From the NCBI GenBank assembly GCA_016124455.1, contig WGNQ01000019.1:1-34223 (forward strand): 34,223 nt of DNA. The letters are read 5' to 3'. This document shows, piece by piece, positions 28,524-34,223 of this stretch. The DNA comes from Sideroxydans sp. GTDB taxonomy: Bacteria > Pseudomonadota > Gammaproteobacteria > Burkholderiales > Gallionellaceae. How positions within the stretch are numbered: position 1 is the stretch's first letter; every line of letters begins with the position of its first letter. The notes below the pieces were generated by a model that had not been told where the DNA came from, ran no database searches, and saw nothing but the letters and a program-made list of their open reading frames with translations. The position numbers and the translations under genes were made by a program.

Positions 28524-28765
28524 AACAATTACTCCTTAAAGGTTTGATGGAAAAAATCGAACAACACTTGAATCAAAAAAATCCCGAAACGCTATGGTTG
28601 AAGAATAGGATTTCCGGAGCCGGCTATGAATACGTCATCTTACTTAGGCCACCACCACGCCCCTGGCACAGCCGCGCCAGACGGTGGATACAGCCTGATC
28701 ACACGCTCCGCGCCAGCACCAGAACCCATCGCGCCGGACACGAACGGGATGCCTTGCGTCCACCC
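28524..28765. other. Upstream region of the urt operon, no gene
   Basis: This stretch lies between the porin terminator and urtA, and must hold the urt promoter. It contains an inverted repeat CTGGC-8 bases-GCCAG (28663-28667 and 28676-28680). I see no sigma-70 promoter with both boxes near consensus. A sigma-54-like TGGC...GC element overlaps the palindrome, but its GG-GC spacing is nine bases instead of ten on either strand. A 107-codon open frame on the plus strand has no family features. Confidence 0.6.
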
Positions 28766-28791
28766 AAAAAAAAGCGGGGTTGCCCCCGCTT
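28766..28791 (-). terminator. Terminator of the porin gene
   Basis: AAGCGGGG (28772-28779) and CCCCGCTT (28784-28791) form a perfect 8-bp stem around a four-base loop. On the minus strand it is followed by eight T. It lies about 30 bases after the porin stop and separates that gene from urtA. Confidence 0.93.
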
Positions 28792-28823
28792 GAAATGTCC
28801 ACACAACTTAGAGAGTCCTGCGT

Positions 28824-30023
28824 TTAAAACTGGAACTGGTAACCCAGCACGAACTGGTTGCGATTAACCAGCGCAGCGGCCAGACGGTTGTCACTCAGCT
28901 TGGAATAGACGGCACTGATACGTGCATTGTGTCCATCCATCACGTAGTTGACGCCGATATCGCTCTGCTTGTTCGTGGTTTGCGATACATCACGCTTGAA
29001 GTTCTGGAGCCTGACGAAAGGCTGGAACTTGCCCACGCCGACCTGTTGCGGGAACAGGTATGCCGCAGTTGCCAGATAAGCCTTACCGGCGACCAGGCCG
29101 CCCACATTGTTGCCGGCGACACATGCGGCCGCGCCCGGCTCCCCGGAACCGCAGTCAACCGTGCCCAGGCCATACTTGTAATACGCACCTTCCATCGTCA
29201 CGACACCGTCTCCCGCCAGCTTCTTCTCGAACAGCAGATCCGTACTCCAGGATTTGTAGTCGCCGCGCAATGCGGGGGACGAGCCAACCGCATTCTTCTG
29301 GGTCTGGTACACCAGGGCCACGGTCAGGATGTCCTTCGAACCATAATAGGTGCTGGCCGTGTAGTAGGCAGGTGCCGGCTCCGCATCGAGCAGGTTGAAT
29401 GCCACGCGTCCCGCATACAACAGGCTGCCGCCGTCATTGGAACCGCCCGCCGCCACGTTGTGGCCGGTAAATGCGCCAACCGAGTAAACGATCTTGCCGT
29501 CCATCGGCTTGCCCCAGGCCAGTATGCCGTTGTCGCGGCCGATCGACAGCGTGGGATAGGCAGAAACCACGCCGGGGAACTGCCATGCATTCAGGTAGAA
29601 CGGGCCATCCAGGTTGGAACGGTCGGTCGGGGGAATCAGGCGTCCCATGCGGACATTGAACGTATCGCTGAAGCCGAGTTCGGTAAAGCCGTCCATGAGG
29701 ACGATCTTGCCGGTGGCGTCGCGCTCGGTGTTCAACGTGCCCTTGATCATGTTGTTGAGCTGGCCGCTCACGTACAGGCGCATGTTCTCGACATCGAATG
29801 TCTTCGAACGCGCCGTACCGTTGGGCGCGCCATTCTGCAGGGAAGTCAGGCTGGTGCGCAGACCGAAGCCTACTGACAGCGATTTTTCCCCATCGGTGAA
29901 TGTTTGCCCGGCATAGCTGCTGGAAGCGCCGGCCAGGCCCGCCATAACGGCAAGACCCGTCATCAGCATTTTCCCGTTTCTCTTGCTCGGCACCATTGAG
30001 TTGCGGCAGTGTTTCTGTATCAT
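28824..30023 (-). CDS. Outer-membrane porin, FmdC-like context
   Basis: The 399-residue precursor has a basic N terminus and hydrophobic signal segment (about 18-38, ending SSSYA). The mature protein is rich in alternating beta-strand patterns and ends in FQF, the C-terminal aromatic signature of outer-membrane beta-barrels. It includes GRLIPPTDRSNLDGPFY, similar in style to phosphate-selective/short-amide porins. The start is ATG at 30023, with AGGAG about 8 bases upstream. In Methylophilus methylotrophus an outer-membrane porin gene (fmdC) sits with fmdA/B and an amide transporter, so a role in passage of urea and amides is likely, but a general porin is possible. Confidence 0.85.
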   Translation of the reverse strand: MIQKHCRNSMVPSKRNGKMLMTGLAVMAGLAGASSSYAGQTFTDGEKSLSVGFGLRTSLTSLQNGAPNGTARSKTFDVENMRLYVSGQLNNMIKGTLNTERDATGKIVLMDGFTELGFSDTFNVRMGRLIPPTDRSNLDGPFYLNAWQFPGVVSAYPTLSIGRDNGILAWGKPMDGKIVYSVGAFTGHNVAAGGSNDGGSLLYAGRVAFNLLDAEPAPAYYTASTYYGSKDILTVALVYQTQKNAVGSSPALRGDYKSWSTDLLFEKKLAGDGVVTMEGAYYKYGLGTVDCGSGEPGAAACVAGNNVGGLVAGKAYLATAAYLFPQQVGVGKFQPFVRLQNFKRDVSQTTNKQSDIGVNYVMDGHNARISAVYSKLSDNRLAAALVNRNQFVLGYQFQF

Positions 30024-30285
30024 CGTCGTACTCCTAGAAAGTTAAGTTAATGAGGGGCGTAAAAGTACAGGGCGGAGTGTAGACAGAGAGACATGGCCTG
30101 CTGAATACGTCAGATGGCGTAGTCCGGGCGCCCGGCCCGGCAAAACCGGCGTGTGCAGCCGCACAACAGATTGCAGGAATAAATCAGCGCGAGCCGCTGG
30201 TGTGTGAGAGGAAAACCGGCGCTGTGCGGATCAGCGCATCAAGGAATGAAGGAATATTTTTTCAGGCAGGATTGATCGCACAATG
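30024..30285. other. Upstream region of the porin gene, no gene
   Basis: There is no credible gene. On the minus strand it must carry the porin promoter; TACACT about 60 bases before the ATG is a possible -10, but no -35 fits. A small dyad GTGC-GGCT-GCAC occurs around 30145-30165. I could not assign an NtrC or sigma-54 site. Confidence 0.5.
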
Positions 30286-30315
30286 AAAAAGGCCCCTGAT
30301 GTCAGGGGCCTTTTT
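30286..30315. terminator. Strong terminator downstream of ssb
   Basis: AAAAAGGCCCCTGA (30286-30299) and TCAGGGGCCTTTTT (30302-30315) are perfect inverted repeats of 14 bases. They give a GC-rich hairpin with A/T tracts on both sides, so it can act in either direction. It lies about 50 bases after the ssb stop on the minus strand. Confidence 0.93.
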
Positions 30316-30363
30316 ACTGCAACAGAAAAGTCTCTACGCTGCGCAGCGCAGCGCAGGGATTTC

Positions 30364-30819
30364 CTAGAACGGGATATCGTCATCGAAGCTGTCGAAGTTG
30401 CCTTTCGCCGGTGCCGCTGCCGCCGGACGGGAAGCCGGCGCGCCGGATGCTGCCGCCGGACGGTCCACGACTTCGAAGCTGCTGCCGCCGGACTTGCTGC
30501 CGAGCATCTGCATTTCGTTCACCACGATTTCGGTGGTGTAGCGGTCCTTGCCTTCCTTGTCCTGCCACTTGCGCGTTTGCAGCTTGCCTTCCACATAGAC
30601 CTGCGAACCCTTCTTCAGGTATTCGCCGGCGATCTCCGCCAGGCGGCGGTAAAACACCAGGCTGTGCCATTCGGTCTTTTCCTGCTTCTCGCCGCTCTTG
30701 TCCTTCCAGTTTTCCGAGGTGGCCAGCGTCGCGTTGGTCACCGCTTCGCCGTTAGTCATGTAACGCGTCTCCGGGTCCTTGCCCAGACGCCCCACCAGTA
30801 TCACCTTGTTTACCGACAT
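30364..30819 (-). CDS. ssb: Single-stranded DNA-binding protein
   Basis: Ssb coats single-stranded DNA during replication, repair and recombination. The 151-residue protein has an N-terminal OB fold ([17 protein letters not shown], then [22 protein letters not shown]), a proline/alanine-rich linker and the acidic tail ending DDDIPF that recruits partner proteins. The start is ATG at 30819 with GGGGGA upstream. It lies downstream of the MFS gene, a pairing common in betaproteobacteria, and is followed by a strong terminator. Confidence 0.97.
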   Translation of the reverse strand: MSVNKVILVGRLGKDPETRYMTNGEAVTNATLATSENWKDKSGEKQEKTEWHSLVFYRRLAEIAGEYLKKGSQVYVEGKLQTRKWQDKEGKDRYTTEIVVNEMQMLGSKSGGSSFEVVDRPAAASGAPASRPAAAAPAKGNFDSFDDDIPF

Positions 30820-31046
30820 TTCATCCCCCGTTAATTAATCGTACTGCGTCAGCCCCGCTGAGAACCCGCATCGTAACACTGCGCCACCCGATGCTCCAGT
30901 TGAAAACCGCCCTCCGCGGCCGGACGGAACGGCCGCCGGCAAGGCGCGATGGAAACACACAGTGCGGGTCTGCTACGGGAAGGAATGATAAGCCATTCCG
31001 GCACGCTTATGTTGCCGCCGACGCGGGCATGCACCGGCGCCAGCCG

Positions 31047-31071
31047 CATTCCCCGGCCAGGCCGGGGAATG
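31047..31071. repeat. Long perfect hairpin between MFS gene and ssb
   Basis: CATTCCCCGGCC (31047-31058) and GGCCGGGGAATG (31060-31071) form a 12-bp perfect stem with almost no loop, 12 bases past the MFS stop. There is no T-run on either side. It may be a weak or Rho-assisted terminator, or a REP-like element that limits read-through into ssb. Confidence 0.6.
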
Positions 31072-31082
31072 GCTGTTACTGC

Positions 31083-32441
31083 TTACTGCGCGCTGAGGCA
31101 GAGCTTCTCGACGCCTTCCTTGTCGAAGCCCTGCATATCGACCTTGAGGCAGGCCATGCCTTCCGCGGCCACCACCATCACCTCGCGCACGCCCTGCAAT
31201 TGTGCGAGCTGCTGCTGCAGGGAAATCGCCGACGTCGCGTCGATATCGCCGAGATGATACATCTTGGTGCTCACCGCAGCGGGCGGACGCATGGTACTGG
31301 CCACCAGCAGCCACAGGAACAGCATCGCGATGGCGAAACCGAACACCGCGTTGCCGCCGTAATACTGGAGGATCAGGCCGCCCACCGACGCGCCGAAGAA
31401 CGCGCCGAGGAATTGCGAGCTGCTGTACACGCCCATCGCCGTTCCCTTGGAGGCCAGCGGCGCGAGCTTGCTGACCAGCGAAGGCAGCGTCGCCTCGAGC
31501 ACGTTGAACGCGGTAAAGAACAGCAGCAGCGCAAACGCCACGCCCCAGACGCTGTGCTGCAAGCCGAGCAGCGCGAGTTGCGCGAGCAGCGCCAGCCCCA
31601 CCGCGCCCATGAATACCTGCTTCATCTTGGCCTTCTTCTCGGCAATGATGATCGGCGGCACCATCAGCACGAACGCCACCAGCATCACCGGCAGGTACAC
31701 CATCCAGTGGTGCTGCGCGGGCAGGCCGTCATTGCGCAACACGAACGGCACCTGCATGAACACCGACATCAGGATCGCATGCAGCGAGAAAATGCCGATG
31801 TCGAGGCGCAGCAGGTCGGCGTTGCGCAGCACGCTGCCGATTTTCCTGAAGCTCGCCTCGGTATCGGTGTGGAAACGCGTGATCGCCGGCTTGGGCACCA
31901 CGAAGCCGACGATGAACAGCCCCAGCAGCGACAGCACGCCGGTCAGCGCGAAAATGCCGGGCACGCCGATCCAGTGGTACAGGATGGGCGACAGCACCAG
32001 CGAAATCGAGAAGGTGATGCCGATGGTCATGCCGATGGTCGCCATCGCCTTGGTGCGGTGCTCCTCGCGCGTCAGGTCGGCGGTCAGCGCCATCACCGCG
32101 GCGTTGATCGCGCCCGCACCCTGGATCACGCGGCCGAGGATGATCATGTAGATATTGTCCGCCGATGCCGCCACGAAACTGCCGATGGCAAAAATGATCA
32201 GCCCGAACAGGATCACCGGCTTGCGCCCGAAGCGGTCGGACAGCATGCCCATCGGAATCTGCAGTATCGCTTGCGTCAGGCCGTAAGCACCGAGCGCGAG
32301 GCCGATCAGGAAATGGCTCTGCCCGCCCGGCAGGCCCTGGGCATAGATCGCGAAAATCGGCAGGATGATGAACAGGCCCAGCATGCGCAGGCCGTAAATG
32401 CCGGCAAGGCTCGCACTGGCGCGACGTTCGATGGGGGTCAT
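31083..32441 (-). CDS. MFS efflux-type transporter, YajR-like
   Basis: The 452-residue inner-membrane protein has twelve predicted helices, the MFS motif A GMLSDRFGRKPVI between helices 2 and 3, and a soluble C-terminal domain of about 65 residues (from MYHLGDIDATSAI). That domain resembles the ferredoxin-like YAM domain of E. coli YajR. YajR's natural substrate is unknown; the family looks like proton-driven efflux. The start is set at ATG 32441 (MTPIERRAS, as in YajR) with GGAAAA upstream; an ATG at 32477 with GGAA is a good alternative adding 12 residues. Confidence 0.88.
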   Translation of the reverse strand: MTPIERRASASLAGIYGLRMLGLFIILPIFAIYAQGLPGGQSHFLIGLALGAYGLTQAILQIPMGMLSDRFGRKPVILFGLIIFAIGSFVAASADNIYMIILGRVIQGAGAINAAVMALTADLTREEHRTKAMATIGMTIGITFSISLVLSPILYHWIGVPGIFALTGVLSLLGLFIVGFVVPKPAITRFHTDTEASFRKIGSVLRNADLLRLDIGIFSLHAILMSVFMQVPFVLRNDGLPAQHHWMVYLPVMLVAFVLMVPPIIIAEKKAKMKQVFMGAVGLALLAQLALLGLQHSVWGVAFALLLFFTAFNVLEATLPSLVSKLAPLASKGTAMGVYSSSQFLGAFFGASVGGLILQYYGGNAVFGFAIAMLFLWLLVASTMRPPAAVSTKMYHLGDIDATSAISLQQQLAQLQGVREVMVVAAEGMACLKVDMQGFDKEGVEKLCLSAQ

Positions 32442-32866
32442 GGCGTTTTCCGGATCAGCTTTTGCTCTTCTTCTCATTGGTCTATTCCCATATTCCTGAC
32501 TAAAAGACTCGCGCATTCTAGAGCAGTACATTCTGGTTGCCAACCGGGTTTCCCCCGCCGAAGCCCCATAATCCGCGGCCCCGAACATAAACCGCCAGAA
32601 CGCCAACTACTTAGCACGAAATATTTGCGGAAATTTTTTGCGGGGCCATGCCGCGCCACGCATCGTCATTCCCGCCCCAGCGGGGAGTGACAATGCATGC
32701 GGACAAAACGTTCCCCAGATGGCTAATTCTTATTTACAGGAAGGATTCCTGAATGTGGAAGCTTCCAATTCGCGTCCATAGCGGCTCGCCGGTCCGGACA
32801 AATCAGGTAACTGGTCTGTGTCCTTTTTGATTTAGCGTGGCATTTTCTTGCCTGCTGAGCGCAAAG
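32442..32866. other. Gap between MFS gene and OLD-type fragment
   Basis: No credible gene is visible apart from a possible short N-terminal extension of the MFS protein (to 32477). The left half is GC-rich like the backbone. From about 32700 the composition becomes AT-rich and stays so to the end of the window, marking a likely acquisition boundary. A REP-like palindrome lies at the transition. The MFS promoter must be here but is not obvious. Confidence 0.6.
32665..32691. repeat. REP-like palindrome
   Basis: GTCATTCCCGC...GCGGGGAGTGAC is an imperfect inverted repeat of about 11 bases per arm. It matches the common proteobacterial pattern GTCATTCCCGC-N-GCGGGAATGAC that occurs dispersed in intergenic DNA. 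It sits at the edge where base composition changes. Confidence 0.55.
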
Positions 32867-34083
32867 TTATATATTAGTCAACTCATTCAATAACTCATGA
32901 AGTTGCTGGGGTAGTTCATCGAACTCAACCCGCTCTCCAAGTGCCGCACCCAGGATTGGCTTCTTCATCGCTTTCCCACCTTGATTTAATCCACGCAATG
33001 CCGTTGAAAATTTTTCACCATTAGCTATGCATTGAGTCTTTACTTGCTCAATTTTCTCTGTGGTCCAATGCTCAGGCACCTGTTTTCCACAATCATCGTG
33101 ATACTCTGCCCACACTCGCTGTATAACCGAAGAATCAAATGCATCCTCAAACTCACGAGTCCCTACCTGATACTTATGTGCTTGCGGAATATGAAGTTCG
33201 TCAATTAATTGTTGAAGTTCCGGTGAGGCGTCATTGTCACAGAGAATATAAATTCTCTCAGGATCGTGAAGCTCTAATATGGCTCTCGAAAATCCGACAA
33301 TGTTGTGGACTCCGCGAACATTGATTGTCTTTATAAGTCCCGATGAGAGTGTGCGGCCAGTTTGTTTTAAATACTGCGCTGGCAAGAAACTTTCCTCTGT
33401 CTCTCCTTCAACAATAACAATTCTTCTAGAAAAGAAGAGATGGGTATTTTCTATGCCTAAGGCTCGAAGTATTTGAGAAGATCGAGTTGGCTCATGTGTT
33501 AATGACCTAATTTTACTTACCCCATTGTGTCTAACCAGCAGACGAACTTGGCTTGGCTTGGCAGCATTAACGATAAATGGAGAATGCGTTGTTAAGATCA
33601 CCTGATTGCCAGCGGATGAAAATCCTTCGACAGTATTCACCAAATCAAGCTGTGCTCTAACATGCAAATGTGTATCTGGCTCATCTAGTAGGTATATGGT
33701 TTGATCGTCATTGGGGATACGTGACTGTTCTTTCTTGAATTCAAGAAGAGCCATGGTCATTCTACGTTTTGTTCCATCACCCTTATTCTCAATGGCAATT
33801 TCGTTGCCACCCTCAAGAAATTTAACTTTTGCATCAACGTTTAAATCACGAGTTAGAAATACTGGTTCAATCTTGATTTCAGTTAATTCAGGCAAAAATA
33901 GTCTCAGCTTGTCTATAATTCCTCGCTCTAGGATTTGTGCTGAGACTTCGCGTGAATATTCCTCAAGATGATCCCGCACAAAGGTCTCTATGCTAGTGCC
34001 TTCGCCAATTTGTTCTTGCCATATACTTGCCTGCTTTTCTTTTAGAAACACTTCCTTAAAGAAGGCCGGAACATTCTCAAAAT
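32867..34083 (-). pseudogene. 3' fragment of an OLD-family ATPase/TOPRIM nuclease gene
   Basis: The visible protein (394 residues from a GTG at 34051, with the frame open about eleven codons further, to about 34083) is the C-terminal part of an OLD-type protein. It shows an ABC-like GDGTKRR segment (91-97), Walker B LLDEPD (121-126) and H-loop THSP. A TOPRIM domain follows, with E215 (VEGETEES) and D272/D274 (CDNDAS). The Walker A P-loop that should precede these is absent. The frame runs straight into the end of an IS256-type element, so the 5' part was removed or displaced by the insertion. OLD proteins act in phage defence or DNA repair. The DNA is clearly AT-richer than the rest of the window. 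The GTG start may not be used, and the fragment is probably non-functional. Confidence 0.8.
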
Positions 34084-34223
34084 GGGGGGTGTAAGAATTT
34101 TTGTGTAAACGGTCATTTGGCAGGAAACTGCCGGAACATTGTTAGGAGTAGAAATGACCGTATCAAAAGCACTACCCGCAGAACTAATCGACAGCCTGCT
34201 GTCTGGATATAAGAAACCCGAAG
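34084..34223 (+). mobile_element. Left end of an IS256-family insertion sequence (partial)
   Basis: From about 34084 (GGGGGGTGTAAGAATTTTTG) the sequence has the G-run and TGTGTAAAC style of IS256-family termini, followed by a short leader and the transposase start. The outer limit is inferred from where the OLD reading frame loses sense. The element continues past the window, so its right end and target duplication cannot be seen. Confidence 0.7.
34154..34223 (+). CDS. IS256-family transposase, N-terminal fragment (cut by window edge)
   Basis: Only 23 codons are inside the window (MTVSKALPAELIDSLLSGYK and on). The pattern of a short N terminus with LIDxLLxGYKxPEDL is typical of IS256/mutator-type transposases with a DDE catalytic core. 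AGGAG lies five bases before the ATG at 34154. The call rests on this short stretch plus the terminus-like sequence before it. Confidence 0.75.
   Translation, partial: MTVSKALPAELIDSLLSGYKKPE

Noticed and set aside
28663..28680. A sigma-54 (-24/-12) promoter for urtA
   Set aside because: The GG and GC elements are nine bases apart on both strands instead of ten, and the palindrome accounts for the similarity.
28544..28867. A 107-codon plus-strand frame upstream of urtA
   Set aside because: It crosses the porin terminator and porin 3' end and shows no domain.
30891..32690. A 599-codon plus-strand frame opposite the MFS gene
   Set aside because: Antisense to a clear membrane transporter; extremely rich in H, R and Q with no recognisable family.

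Overview
The window looks like chromosomal DNA of a betaproteobacterium, most likely in or near the Nitrosomonadales/Methylophilaceae. This is inferred from gene content and order, not from a database search. Pointers are the cysI-DUF934-cysH-cysD-cysN order, an ammonia-scavenging block resembling the fmd genes of Methylophilus methylotrophus, and the MFS-ssb pair. Most of the window is GC-rich and densely coding. Only the right end (about 32700-34223) is clearly AT-richer and looks imported.

Region 1 (1-8300), sulfur assimilation. A minus-strand operon carries a TSUP permease, a 76-aa unknown protein, cysI, a DUF934 protein, cysH, cysD and cysN, and ends in a strong terminator. It diverges from a plus-strand cysB-type LysR regulator that overlaps an NfsA-like nitroreductase gene. 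Together they activate sulfate to APS, reduce APS to sulfite and sulfite to sulfide. No cysJ or cysC is present, so the siroheme reductase probably takes electrons from a non-CysJ donor.

Region 2 (8300-10900), signalling and stress. A cspA-type cold-shock gene with an extended -10 promoter faces a minus-strand pair: a bacteriohemerythrin and a PAS-GAF-HD-GYP c-di-GMP phosphodiesterase. The two directions share a bidirectional terminator.

Region 3 (10845-30030), urea and short-amide utilisation. Fifteen or more minus-strand genes run head to tail over about 17.6 kb: urtA-urtB-urtC-urtD-urtE (urea/short-amide ABC importer), fmdA (formamidase), fmdB (zinc ribbon), amiE (aliphatic amidase), ureD-ureA-ureB-ureJ-ureC-ureE-ureF-ureG (urease, nickel permease, accessory proteins), then a 1146-aa NCS1-transporter/hybrid histidine kinase fusion and its overlapping LuxR-type response regulator. 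The run ends in an intrinsic terminator. A porin gene with its own terminator lies just upstream. The logic is outer-membrane entry, import, hydrolysis of formamide, aliphatic amides and urea to ammonia, and sensing. The transporter-kinase fusion is the most interesting item in the window.

Region 4 (30280-32480) holds ssb and a YajR-like MFS transporter. Region 5 (32480-34223) is an accessory junction. A 3' fragment of an OLD-family ATPase/TOPRIM nuclease gene has lost its P-loop-coding 5' part at the left end of an IS256-family element, whose transposase runs off the window edge.
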